From assembly GCF_021730395.1 (NCBI RefSeq), contig NC_069379.1, positions 22,356,501 through 22,420,500 on the forward strand: a DNA stretch of 64,000 bases, in the 5' to 3' direction. The position numbers and the translations under genes are program-made. Source of the DNA: Mercenaria mercenaria. Its lineage: Eukaryota; Mollusca; Bivalvia; Venerida; Veneridae. Positions 21,730 to 33,934 of this stretch are shown here, piece after piece; the stretch's first letter is position 1, and every line of letters begins with the position of its first letter. The notes beneath the pieces were generated by a model that worked only from the letters and a program-made list of their open reading frames with translations, did not search any database and was not told where the DNA came from.

Positions 21730-22080
21730 ATTTAAAGACACTTCTTTGAGAAGGTATATCAAAACCCGTTTTTATGGGGATGTGGTTTACAAACTTCGTA
21801 AGATTTTAGGTCATGGTAATTTTCCATTTGTATTCAGTAAAGTCATTAAACGTTTTATTAAAAGAGGTCCTTCTGTTTTGAGATACACCGCATGTTTGGT
21901 GTTCAGCCCTTTTACAGTTGGACGCTACGCTAGCGTCTTTGATTGTGTCTGATGGAACAGGTGGAGGACTCTATGATAGGCAGTTCTTAAATCCCACCAG
22001 GACTGAGCTATTTTGATATCTGTCGTTTTGCCAGTTTCGTCGGGCCCTTAAGGGTGTTCCCTTGTTGCTCTGTCTTCTGC
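21730..22080 (+). mobile_element. Retroelement-like ORF tail fragment (family uncertain)
   Basis: A 68-codon stretch reads TRFYGDVVYKLRKILGHGNF, then VFSKVIKRFIKRG and TACLVFSPFTVGRYASVF. I recall this pattern from the end of reverse-transcriptase ORFs in molluscan retroelements, but I cannot assign the family. It is a short, decayed fragment. The flanking DNA to 22080 (ctgatggaacaggtggaggac and onward) probably belongs to the same insertion. Confidence 0.35.
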
Positions 22081-22123
22081 AAAGGCATTGGGTACAGGCG
22101 TTTAAGGCTCTCTATCACTCTCT

Positions 22124-22159
<36 letters not shown>

Positions 22160-22202
22160 GAAAATATTAAAAGTTACTCCTGGACAAGTATATAATAAAT
22201 AA

Positions 22203-22294
22203 AAAAGAAAAACATCCAATGGGTTTCCTCTATCTGTATTTTTGTGGGTGGACAGAAATACAGATAGAGGAAACCCATTGGATGTTTTTCTTTT
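22203..22294. repeat. Perfect 39-bp inverted repeat (hairpin) between AT tracts
   Basis: The left arm is 22203-22241 (core catccaatgggtttcctcta) and the right arm 22256-22294 is its exact reverse complement, with a 14-base loop. (TA)n tracts lie outside both arms (22127-22156 and 22295-22309). Confidence 0.92.
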
Positions 22295-22430
22295 ATATAT
22301 ATATATATGCAATCCTTAAGAACCTTAAACGCATGTACTATATATATTTAAGAGCATTTTTGTGTCTTCTGTTGCCATTGCGTCCGTTAGTGTTTCACCT
22401 AGCGGGGATAACTTTTATTTACACTGTCCT

Positions 22431-22632
22431 GTGACTTTGGAACATGGTGTTGGTAAGAGTGAAGTTAGGTGCACCATAAACCGGTTTAAGCTCCCCAGTG
22501 TTTTCAAGGCGGTGCCCCACTGTGTTCTTTTATTTGTTTGTTTTGTTCTGTGTGAATGTTTGTTGGGTGTACGTTTGGGCAGGCTGCTTGTTTAGAACGT
22601 TGCTTTCCCTGTTGGATATTTTTCCTTGTTTC
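22431..22632 (+). repeat. Dispersed repeat family R2, copy 2
   Basis: Matches copy 1 at 19130-19390 in block order, with loss of the gtggttttgccactgaccgt segment and of the long TG tract. The shared final blocks are aacgttgctttccct and ttggatatttttcctt. Confidence 0.8.
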
Positions 22633-24331
22633 AATATAATTAGTCATAGATAATATTAACACACATTCTACTAAGATAAGTATTTACTCGTGCCGGCGGT
22701 GGCCGGATAACGGCGCTCTGTGTGACCTATGGTCACTTGGAACGGCTCCTGTGTGGCCGTATTCTAACGTCTAAGGCAGATGAAAGTCAATAACGGTGCA
22801 AAATCGTTTAAACGGGAGTAAGGTTTGTGACATATGTAATATGTTTGAGTATTCCAACACTGATTTTAGATCCTTGCGTTTTTTCAGTTAAGGGGGAATG
22901 ATGACAGGGTCAGTAAGGAGGGGAAGTCACACCGTAACTACGAAAAATAAGGGGGACATTGCATCATAAATATTTTACACTAGAAAAGGAACTGACTTAG
23001 ATTTTTAAAATGGTACGGTTCACATAATTATGAAAATCTTCTAAGTTTTTGTGAGAATCAAAAAACAATCAGGGCAATAATTCGGGAAATCATGTTTTAT
23101 GGTCGAATTTCAGTCTTAAGAAAAGCCCAAACAAAATCACTGTAGATATTGAATACCGTTACGTCCAAGCAACGAGAAGGGCCTACAAGTGGGAAGTACA
23201 CAAACAAATGTGAATACTTCCCTTATAATTTACTTCAGTTTTAGTTGTTTTTAGTGGGATATGTTACGTTCTGATCATACGTGGCCATTGTTCCGTCACT
23301 ACTCAAAGTTAGAAAAATATGATAAAAACTCAGAATTTCCGTGTCCTTCAAATTACAGAAACAAATACCTTTGCCTGGAAAAAGCGTGGACAATAACTAC
23401 AGACAAATTAGAACAGACGCTATCAGTGATCTGTGAAGGTCAAACAAAAAATGCCCTAGGGAAATTGTGACATTTTCTGAAGTGAAATTTATCAATAAAC
23501 TGACATTTTTTAAGTTCACAGAATTTCAAAAGGTGAAATATGTTGATAGATAAAGCTACTGGTTTCTGCAAGCTACATAAACCTGTCAATGTAAGAATAT
23601 AAAAATATCAAAGAGATATGCATTGCAGGGTACATTTAAATTGTTTGAAATAAATGGATATGATCAATACTGTGAAAACTTGTCCAGCCAACAATTTTTC
23701 AACTGTAAACAGTTTGTGTCCTTTGAGCAAAGAATTTAGATAATCATCTATATTTATAATTATTGCAATATTTTTCAAAACTGCAGTCGCAAATAAAGCC
23801 AACTTTTGACTCAGGCAGGTACGAGAAAACTGTTTAGCCCGCTTGATGGGTCGTTGGATGTCTGTTGTATGATAGTCCATCCATACCTCGTCCATGGTCC
23901 ACAATTACTTTAAAGAGCCTTAACCACCACGACACTTTTAGAGGCATGCTTGCTCCTTCAGTTTCTCGAGTCCAGGTCATCCATGTAGAATTCTGGTTTC
24001 TCTGTCATTAAAATATTCTCCCTAATTGGCCAAACTTCAATATAGTTCCTAAGAACTCGAGGGTTGGCCGGAAAATCTCGAAACTTAGTTTCTACAGAAA
24101 TGACGTTTTTGCATTTTTGACATCCTTTGTCAAATGTTTATAAGACCACAAAATACTACTCCATTCTATCAGACCGTCACCAGGTCTGTACAAACTCTAT
24201 ATAATGTACAAGACCTAGTTCAAGTTGCTTTGTCATAAAACTTTTTTTTTCTATTATTGTTTCAAAATTTTCATATGTTAGTAAAACAGTTTCTCATGTG
24301 TGTTTTAAATGTTAACTATATATCCAACTTC

Positions 24332-24405
24332 GCTAGGGGCGTCTGTCGCCGGGTGGTTAATGTGGTCCAAATAAGCTAGGGGCGTCTATGGCCGAGTCGT
24401 TAACA
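24332..24405 (+). mobile_element. Two truncated tRNA-like SINE heads in tandem (family S2)
   Basis: The word gctaggggcgtctgtcgccg, then ggtggttaa, begins at 24332. A second head, gctaggggcgtctatggccg, then agtcgttaa, begins at 24375. Both match the start of the complete SINE at 36156 (gctaggggcctccgtggccg). The bodies are missing. Confidence 0.7.
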
Positions 24406-24711
24406 ACGAGAAGGAACAGAAAGCTGTAAATTGATGTCAGGTAGTTCAGCTTAGATGAAGTGTTCACTAAATTGTATATTTATATATATAAATTTATATA
24501 TATAAAAGTTATCTCACTTATAGACACTGATAGACAAAAAATATTTCAAGGGTTTTTGAGACTGTGGGACATTAACATAAAACTTTTTTAGTTGAACAGT
24601 TTCCATGGATCAAACTTGTTGTTGCTTTGTTTACAGATAAAAGTTCTACCTCTTTAATTACCTCAATTGAGTTTACATAACTATTTGTCATATGGTAACT
24701 TTTCAACTTTT

Positions 24712-24830
24712 CACGGGAGGGCACCTTGGTAGAAACACCGACCTTCCGTAAAACGTCTGCATGGCTTCCTCACATGAGGAATTCAACGCCCCGACCCACA
24801 CCGGTGAGGGGTAAGTGATTCCAGATTTTA
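24712..24830 (-). mobile_element. SINE family S2 body fragment, minus strand
   Basis: Its reverse complement reads cacttacccctcaccggtgt, gggtcggggcgttgaattcc, tcatgtgaggaagccatgca, then cggaaggtcggtgtttctac and caaggtgccctc. This parallels the body of the copy at 36158-36400 (gggcgttgaattcttcatgt, ggttctacccaggtgccc). Confidence 0.65.
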
Positions 24831-25573
24831 GACCAAGTCAGACAAAAGCAGAATTTGTATTTCCTTAGTGTAAAAATTTAAATCATAATTACTTTCAATG
24901 CTAAATATGGATATTCTAATACACTAAATTACAAAAACTATATTTAACAAAATAAACATATACCTAAAAAGTTGTAGAAATTGTAAGCTTTTTATTTTAA
25001 TCAGGTACTTAAATGTCAAAAAGTAAATGTTTTGATATGTTATAAAATGAAAAGTTATTTAATCATTAACTAGACGTTTCTAAAAATGTTCAATGTAAAT
25101 TGCACACAGGCGGACAGCAGGGTAGAACCACCAAATGTTTTCTTTCCAAAACTGGTACACTCGCGGCCTACAAACATGCATGATATGGAAAGCAAACTTG
25201 TCAACTTGACTGAGACAAAATGACAAAATTCGTTTTTTGATGAAAAGGGAATTTCTTAAAAAATGACATTTTATTGTTATGTACTGAAGCATATATCATG
25301 AGCAGATGTCTTCAAAAAATATATAAATAAAAAAGACAGTTACTTTGCATTATTTGTGAATGTGCAAATCTTTAAATAACACTTTCGGTTTCCATTTCAA
25401 AGACAGCTGTACTAAAAGTGAAATCTAGCTCATGGCCGTCGTTTTATATCTTCTTATAATATACACAAACTGGTGAACTGATAGACCCATCTTAGGTCAT
25501 CACAACCTTTACGAAAAGTATAAAACCTGAGATATCTATCAACATCAAACCAGTATTTGACTCGGCATCTTAC

Positions 25574-25678
25574 CTCTCCTGGTGTTACCTCGTATATCTC
25601 CTGATAGTCTGGCTCCCTGGCTGCACGGATAATTTCTTTATAAATAACGCAAATATTTTGATAGTACATTTTAAGCCT
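25574..25678 (-). CDS. Weak candidate exon, unknown product
   Basis: On the minus strand an acceptor (ctattttag, AG at 25680-25679) is followed by 35 open codons, RLKMYYQNICVIYKEIIRAA and REPDYQEIYEVTPGE, and then a good donor (gag|gtaaga). Both borders are phase 0. I do not recognise the peptide and no partner exon was found nearby, so this may be chance. Confidence 0.2.
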
Positions 25679-26046
25679 CTAAAATAGCACATTGTTATCT
25701 TGGCTAAATCGGAGCAAGGGGGAATAAAAAATGTCATTATAGAAACAGCCTGCTGGAGTTACTTCCACTGATAATGAAGAAAACTAAGACAGAACAAACA
25801 TAGGGACGGTAGTCAGTACAATCCCCTGAAAAAATACAATGTAAATTTTGGGTTACATAAACTTACTAAGCTAATTTGTTGAATTCCTACAGGATATGAC
25901 AAGATGAACAAAATGTTTAACTTCTGTTAAAGTCATACGAATAACTTGAAAGTTACAAATGAAACTGTTATATGTATCTATTTCTTAGTGTTTATGTTGT
26001 AACTCACTTTCAACAAAAAATAAATTATGCAAAACTGTATGGCGTA

Positions 26047-27153
26047 CCGTTAGGGTCGAAAATGCCGATTTAGCTTTAAGACAATTCGATTTAGTATGAC
26101 CCAGGGTCGGAAATATTCCAATAAGTATGACCCTGGTTGAGAATTATCTTAAAGCTATTTCATTTAGTACGACCCAGGGTCGGACATATCATATTTAGTA
26201 TGACCAAGGTTCGGAATAAGCTTAAAGCTATTTCATATTTAGGCCGACCCAGGGTCAGACATATCGGAATAGGTCCGACCCAAGGTCATACTAATTGTAA
26301 ATATGTCCGACCCAGGGTCATACTAATTGTAACTATGTCCGACCCAGGGTCGTACTAAAGATGGCTGCCGTAATTGAGGGTCATACTATTTCAGAATTAG
26401 CTTAAAGCTAATTGGAATATGTCCAACCCAGGGTCATACTAATTGGAATATGTCCGACCCAGGGTCGTACTAATTCGAATTGTCTTAAAGCTAAATAGAT
26501 TTATCTTCATTCAGGGTCATACTTATTCCGAATTGACTTAAAGCTAATTGGTATATGTCTGACCCAGGGTCATACTAATTGGAATATGTCCGACCCAGGG
26601 TCGTACTAATTCGAATTGTCTTAAAGCTAAATAGATTTATCTTCATTCAGGGTCATACTAATTCCGAATTGTCTTAAGCTAATTGGAATATGTCTGAACC
26701 AGGGTCATACTTTAAATTTGGGAATATGTCTGAACCAGGGTCGTACTAATTCGAATTGTCTTAAAGCTGAACAGATTTATCTTAATTCAGGGTCATACTA
26801 ATTACGAATTGTCTTAAAGCTAATTGGAATATGTCTGACCCAAGGTCATACTAATTGGAATATGTCTAACCCAGGGTTGTACTAATTCGAATTGTCTTAA
26901 AGCTAAATGGATTTATCTTAATTCAGGGTCGTACAAATTCGATTTAGTATGATACTATATAGAATGTCTGACCCAGTGTCGTACTAAATATAATTAGCTT
27001 AAAGCTAATTCACCACCAGGGTCATACTAAATAGATTATGTCCGACCCTGGGTCATACTAATTGGAAAATGTCCGACCCTGGGTCGTACTAAATCGAATT
27101 GTCTTAAAGCTAAATGATTCTTATCAATTAATACGACCCTGACGCTAAATATA
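26047..27153. mobile_element. Inverted-repeat element filled with a ~137-bp GACCCAGGGTC satellite
   Basis: The outer ends are inverted copies: accgttagggtcg at 26047 and cgaccctgacgct at 27141-27153. Just inside, tttagctttaagacaattcg at 26069 is the exact reverse complement of cgaattgtcttaaagctaaa ending near 27112. The interior is a tandem array built from (a) near-palindromic GACCC-A-GGGTC blocks with ggaatatgtc and catactaatt spacers and (b) a tgtcttaaagctaa block. The latter recurs at 26481, 26618, 26758 and 26892, a period of 134-140 bases. Short frames here are artefacts. Confidence 0.8.
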
Positions 27154-28720
27154 GTAACTAAGATGTGGCCAATCAAAATACCTGTTACATACTCAGCAAT
27201 CGTCAAGCAAGTTGCTCGCATCTAAACTCTCTTTATCCAGTACAGCGATTGTCTTTTCCAAGTACTCATGCAATTAAACCTGTCAGTTTGGCAGAACATC
27301 GCAGAATTCACTAAACCACTTATTTACATCAATTTTGTAACCGTTAATGCGTTATTTGTAAAAGAGAAAAAATGACTCCTGGTATCAAGCGAGAGTTAGA
27401 CTCAGATAAATAGCTAAGATACTGCCTGTTTATATGTCTTTTCAAGACAGATTGTAGATGTTTGAGTAAAAAAAACAAAACTGCTGAAGCCTTTGGTGAA
27501 GTTTATGTATCTTTTAACCTATTTCTAAAAAAGAAAAAAGAAAAAAAAAAGACAACAAAAATGAAAAGTATAGAAAAATTTCATTTGTAATGTCATATTG
27601 ATTATCGATTGATATAACATTTGATCTTTGTTTTACATTTTGCTTTAACATACTCGTGAGGACAAAACCTGTTTTGTTGAAAATAAAAAAAAAACGAAAT
27701 TTATTTAGTGATTTGGTAGATAAATTGACCCTTTGGGACATTTATCCCGCGTCTGTTAGCTGTGATTCTTAATGGGCAGTTTGCCGTAGTTCCAAATGGC
27801 CATTTATCAAATTAGATTGCTAAACGTTTATACAAGACAAAGTTTAATGGATTCCTAACAATTTCATACTTGGATGGCATTAAAATTTTCGGTTTTCCAA
27901 GACCAGGATTAAGTCTGGTTTTTAATTTTTTATACATTTCTTGTTGCAACATCCATTCGATATAACTTCAATTTAACTTCTACATTAGTAAATATAAACT
28001 TTGTATATTTTAAAACTATCTATTTTTAATTTAATAAAATTTATTGTTAATATTAATTACAATGGGAATAATTTAGTAACATTTTCCAATAGGTTTGGCC
28101 ACGTGTTAAATTAAAATTAGCTAACGGTCCTCTCCACAAAAAGACATTAAAACGGAATTGTAAACAAAGTCTATAAATATCATTTTAGTTTGGAAACTAT
28201 ACGTTGTACAGGCAATATTTTATTTATCGTTATGGCGTAGATCTGTATGCCAATTGCGAAAATTATTTTGCGAAAACAACCCCTTTTTGCGAGCAGTAAA
28301 CAATTGGATGTACATTAAAGGACTTGAACTTTACGTCGTTAGACATGTGACTGGAAATTTGAGTGGTCTGAGAGTTTTGTCGTTCCACTAATTGCTCCTT
28401 TCACTGGTTACGAAAGTTCTAAGTTACGAGATACCTATGTAGTGAGAGAGATCGTTAAGTTATACACACAGAATCTGCCTTACTCTATTAGCTCTGATAT
28501 CGAATGCATCAGTGCAAACATTGGTTGCAATTAGATCACCAAAATAGCGTGCAGTATTATCCTTTACAAAAAGGAAGTTACAATTGGTGCTTTTCAAAAT
28601 TCAATTCATTAAAACGCAATTTAGGGGCTAGGGGTTTAAGTTGCATACCTGTAGTACTTTGCGTATCATGCGCAACCCCTAAATATTTGGCTACATGATT
28701 GCTATTTCTGTGTTGCGTTT
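27154..28720. other. No feature seen
   Basis: AT-rich, with only short poly(A) tracts (27525-27550, 27685-27695). No family was recognised in either strand. Confidence 0.5.
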
Positions 28721-28724
28721 GCTT

Positions 28725-28900
28725 CAGGAAATGGTTGAAATGCACGTGTATGATATGCGCGTGTCTTTATAAAGTAGTGGTCGAAATGCACTTTTCTGTA
28801 TGCAGTAGTGATCGAAACGCACGTGTCCGTATGCAGCAGTGGTTGAAATGGACGTGTCCGTTAGCATAGTGGTTGAAATGCACGCGTTCGTATGCAGTTT
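28725..28900 (+). repeat. ~36-bp minisatellite with CACGTG/GACGTG cores
   Basis: About five imperfect copies of tggttgaaatgcacgtgtcc followed by gtatgcagtag. Two units carry the perfect E-box CACGTG and others carry near versions (gacgtg, cacgcg, cactttt). Confidence 0.75.
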
Positions 28901-30195
28901 TTTTTTTCTGAAACCGTTGATATTGTGTTGCGATTTGCTATTCTAGTACTTTGGAGTACAGTACAGTGGCTAACAAAATATAATGCCGACTGTTTACATA
29001 ACGATGTCGTAAATATAATATAGCACCAGTATTAGGCAGGTACTTCTATTCAAAGCAGGCAGGACTTTCAGACTTGTAGAATTTTGAAATCAGTTCAACT
29101 GTAGCAACAGTTGGTAACTCAGTGAACCATATAGCGGCCATATAATACGGAAAATCTTTCATTATATCTGCCATACCTATCATACGAAACATTTCTTTAC
29201 TATTTTAAAACAACTGAGTAAAAATAAGACCTGACATTTAAGAATAGTCGTAGAAATGTAGCGGTATGCGTCACCGTTGCAACGGCTGATGAAGCTGGTC
29301 AAATTGGCAGATGCTGCTTTTTAAAAACTGATTTTAAACTAAAATGACTGAATACTTTTCAGAAAAACTTGACACACGATAGGCCTATAAGTACATCAGT
29401 TCCCATCGCATTGATTTATGATGATGAAGATTACTGTCTAAAAGACCTAAATCTGGGGCGAATATGCAGAATCACATAGTTGACACGTCCGTACTTATTA
29501 TTTTGTTTTTTAATTTCTTCATAAAGTAGACATTAATTTTATAGCGCCATTTGGTGTTACGCCAAAATCTCAGTTGAAACGTCATTTGTTAGAATTGTTT
29601 CCCAGTCCATTTGTCTTTTCTTTCACATTTGATGACAGCACACTTGAATATAAATCGGTCACTTTAAAATTGAAAATATTTATTTCAGGGGACGCACGTT
29701 TCAATTGAAGAGATTAGTCGTATTCTTTGTCGAGGGATGGTGTAAAAAGATCACTTCCAGACTAAGATCATTTTACTTGTAATAGTGATCGCTTAATAAT
29801 CGAATGTTATTCGCATGCCATAATCATAGTAGACTACCACAAGACTGATAATAAATATATTTCTGCATTTTTCACTTTTTTTTGACGAACTCAATTTCAT
29901 AGAGACAAAAGCCAGTCTATTCTAGAGATTTTCACAGAGGAATGATGTTAAAATTATCATATTGGCCATAGGATATAGACAGTCTCAGTTCGTTACATTC
30001 AATTATAAAAATGTAAAAAAGATATGTCATAGTCTAGGAGCTAGTCCATAATCATACAGTATCCACAAAAAAGCGAACGTTTCGTCGGAAATGCACACAT
30101 ATCAAATAAACTCTCTTTAAAGTTGAGAAATAGAGGATATTACATGAGTGTCTTTTCATATTGAATTTATCAAACGAGTTGAATAAAATTATATA
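28901..30195. other. No feature seen
   Basis: Ordinary AT-rich sequence between two arrays. A ctgatga word near 29290 lacks the rest of a hammerhead core. Confidence 0.5.
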
Positions 30196-30213
30196 ATGCG
30201 AGGCTCTGCCGAC

Positions 30214-32247
30214 TTCGCATTGTCGTGGCTAGTATCGTAGTCACTTCGCAGTGTCGTGGCTAGTATCATATAGTCACTTCGCATTGTCGTGGCTAGTATC
30301 GTACAGTCACTTTGTTAGGATGATATAGTCACTTCGCAGTGTCGTGGCTAGTATCATAGAGTCACTTCGCAGTGTCGTGGCTAGTATCATATAGTCACTT
30401 CGCATTGTCGTGGCTAGTATCGTAGTCACTTCGCATTGTCGTGGCTAGTATCGTACAGTCACTTCGCAGTGTCATGGTTAGGATCATAAAGTCACTTCGC
30501 AGTGTCTTGGTTAGGATGATATAGTCACTTCGCAGTGTCGTGGCTAGTATCATATAGTCACTTCGCAGTGTCGTGGCTAGTATCGTAGTCACTTCGCATT
30601 GTCGTGGCTAGTATCGTACAGTCACTTTGCAGTGTCGTGGTTAGTATCATATAGTCACTTCGCAGTGTCGTGGCTAGTATCGTACAGTCACTTCGCAGTG
30701 TCGTGGCTAGTCACTTCGCAGTGTTTTGGTTAGGATCATATAGTCACTTCGCAGTGTCGTGGTTAGGATCATATAGTCACTTTGCATTGTCGTGGCTAGT
30801 ATCGTACAGTCACTTCGCAGTGTCATGGCTAGTATCGTACAGTCACTTCGCAGTGTCGTGGCTAGTATCGTACAGTCACTTCGCAGTGTCGTGGCTAAGA
30901 TCATATAGTCACTTCGCATAGTCGTGGTTAGGATCATATAGTCACTTCGCATAGTCGTGGCTAGTATCGTACAGTCACTTCGCAGTGTCGTGGCTAATAT
31001 CATATAGTCACTTCGCAGTGTCGTGGTTAGGATCGTACAGTCACTTCGCAGTGTCCTGGTTAGGATCATACAGTCACTTCGCATTGTCGTGGTTAGGATC
31101 ATACAGTCACTTCACAGTGTCGTGGTTAGGATCATACAGTCACTTCGCAGTGTCGTCGTGGTTAGGATCATATAGTCACTTCGCAGTGTCGTGGTTAGTA
31201 TCGTATAGTCACTTCGCAGTGTCGTGGTTAGGATCGTATAGTCACTTCGCAGTGTCGTGGTTAGGATCGTATAGTCACTTCGCAGTGTCGTCGTGGAAAG
31301 GATCGTATAGTCACTTCGCAGTGTCGTGGTTAGGATCGTATAGTCACTTCGCAGTGTCGTGGTTAGGATCGTATAGTCACTTCGCAGTGTCGTGGTTAGT
31401 ATCGTATAGTCACTTCGCAGTGTCGTGGTTAGGATCGTACAGTCACTTCGCAGTGTCGTGGTTAGGATCGTACAGTCACTTCGCAGTGTCGTGGTTAGGA
31501 TCGTACAGTCACTTCGCAGTGTCGTGGTTAGGATCGTACAGTCACTTCGCATTGTCGTGGCTAGTATCGTACAGTCACTTCGCAGTGTCGTGGTTAGGAT
31601 CGTACAGTCACTTCGCAGTGTCGTGGCTAGTATCGTACAGTCACTTCGCAGTGTCGTGGTTAGGATCGTACAGTCACTTCGCAGTGTCATGGCTAGTATC
31701 GTACAGTCACTTCGCAGTGTGGTGGCTAGTATCGTACAGTCACTTCGCTGTGTCGTGGTTAGGATCGTACAGTCACTTAGCATTGTCGTGGCTAGTATCG
31801 TACAGTCACTTCGCATTGTCATGGCTAGTATTGTACAGTCACTTCGCAGTGTCATGGCTAGTATCATATAGTCACTTCGCATTGTGGTGGCTAGTATCGT
31901 ACAGTCACTTCGCAGTGTCGTGGTACGTACAGTCACTTCGCAGTGTCGTGGCTAGTATCGTATAGTCACTTCGCAGTGTCGTGGTTAGGATCGTATAGTC
32001 ACTTCGCATTGTCGTGGCTAGTATCGTATAGTCACTTCGCATTGTCGTGGCTAGTATCGTACAGTCACTTCGCAGTGTCATGGCTAGTATCATATAGTCA
32101 CTTCGCAGTGTGGTGGCTAGTATCGTATAGTCACTTCGCAGTGTCATGGCTAGTATCATATAGTCACTTCGCAGTGTCGTGGCTAGTATCGTACTGTCAC
32201 TTCGCAGTGTTGTGGTTAGGATCATATAGTCACTTCGCAGTGTCGTG
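30214..32247. repeat. 33-bp satellite array, about 60 copies
   Basis: Monomer consensus: cagtcacttcgcagtgtcgt followed by ggttaggatcgta (33 bases). Common variants are ggctagtatc for ggttaggatc, cattg for cagtg, and catata for cgtaca. Because 33 is a multiple of 3 and stops are absent in several frames, long repetitive frames appear on both strands (up to 326 codons of an 11-residue repeat such as SYSHFAVSWLG). These are not genes. A few monomers are shortened (30230, 30712, 31925) or carry an extra gtc (31157, 31291). The right edge runs into gtcgtgtgtgacccc...cggccgacatta, which resembles the terminal repeat of the foldback elements at 47-50 kb. Confidence 0.95.
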
Positions 32248-32344
32248 TGTGACCCCCTGAGTGCAACGGCCGACATTACAGTTGGTAAAAACAGGTGTAT
32301 TTGTGGCTTGCATCTGACACACTAAACGTGATTCTGGAACTTGA

Positions 32345-32455
32345 GCATCTATACTATATCTATTTAATATACTGTGTTTAATATACTATATCAACAGTTA
32401 CTGTATTTAATATACTATATCTACTGTATTTAATATACTATATCTACTGTACCAT
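32345..32455 (+). repeat. Short AT-rich tandem repeat
   Basis: About four copies of tactgtatttaatatactat with small variations. Confidence 0.75.
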
Positions 32456-33929
32456 AATCGCAAAACAACCTTTTTTAAGGACTCGTCCATACGAGAAACT
32501 AATGGATTTAGATCAACTTACATGCAATCTAATATTTTGCTATTTCTAAACATTTGATATGAAACGTGTTGTTTCTACTAATTTGACTTCAGTATTTTGT
32601 CACGAATTTCTACAGTAAAATAAGCGAGTTTTCTTTAAAAGCATACATCTACAATTTCTCCCGATATATCCGGTCAAATGAAAATAGAACAGTACTAAAA
32701 AGGTTATCATAACTTTTATGCATAATTAAAATATAAAAATATCAGTTTTGAAGCAGAATAAAGGTACACACAACAAAAAACTATGGAACACTCAAATTTA
32801 ACAATAATTTTTAATTTATCACTAATCTTGCTTACAAAAGTTTCAAAAGATGCCAAGTAAGTACAATTTCGTAACAAAAGTCAAGCACTGTAAATTTGTA
32901 GGCGTTCTGTATTAATTTGCATATTTATGTGTATTTTTATCAGCTATAACATTCAGTTTTGAGACGTAGTGTAGTTTAACTCTCGTTGCTCTTGCACTAT
33001 TGACATTTTGCTATACTGTATATGTTACAAAAAAACTAGATATAATCAAATAATGTAACGTTTTATTTGTTATAAGACTGTTAATTGTAAAATCATTTCC
33101 ATGACTAAACATGGCTAAAATGTCAAATAAACCTTTAAAAAGCTATACCGTGTGTAAGTACTAGCAATTTCCTTGTATCTATGAATGTAAACTGAAATTT
33201 AAAGTTGTCTTTTTGTCATACTGAAGCATTATTAACGTTTGTTATTCGTCATCGTGGTATTTAATGTGTTTGGTATTTAATAATTTCGCAATAAATTTTG
33301 TAGACCTGTATAGATCACTTCACATTCGCATCCGTTAAATTTTCTAGTATCATTAATAAGGTTACTGCAGATAAAAACTACGTTTTTATTTTCTAGTATA
33401 TATTATTGAGGTTACTGTCGTTTATCTTTCTAGTCAAATTGTTCTGGTTACTACAGATCATAATTGGCCACCTACTCTTCTGTAAAGTGATTACTGAAAG
33501 ACTGTTTCTCTCCCCTTAATTTTATTGTACCATTATTTAGATTTCGACCCAGAACCGCATGGACTTCACTTCCCATAATATTATTTGTTTTACTTTGATC
33601 TTGTTGTCGACTTACTTTCTTCAATCGTTAAACTATTTCCATCTGCAAAACTGTATCCTGATGTGACAACCCATCTTGCATAACTTTTCATTTGTGTTTC
33701 ATATTCTTTTTATTTTATTTTCATTTTATACCGGTATCGTTTTGAATATGTCAAATATAAAAAAAGAGTGATTTCGTAATTAATTATGATATAGCACAAC
33801 ATAACAATAGAAACTACACTCAAAATGAAACAATATATATTGTAGTCTGGGACAAGTAGTGTCATGAAGTTCGTAATACATACTTTGTTATCCTGGTATC
33901 CAGTCCGAAAATAGATACATAATAAAAGA
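32456..33929. other. No feature seen
   Basis: AT-rich. Only short unrecognised frames are present. Confidence 0.5.
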
Positions 33930-33934
33930 AATTG

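Noticed and set aside
29285-29320. Hammerhead ribozyme core
   Set aside because: A ctgatga word is present, but no gaaa and cleavage-site partner in a foldable arrangement. I looked because Penelope-like elements can carry such ribozymes; none was found.
30670-32276. Long open frames (up to 326 codons) of an 11-residue repeat on both strands
   Set aside because: They arise from the 33-bp satellite, whose period is a multiple of three. Several frames on both strands are open at once, and there is no start context or non-repetitive domain.
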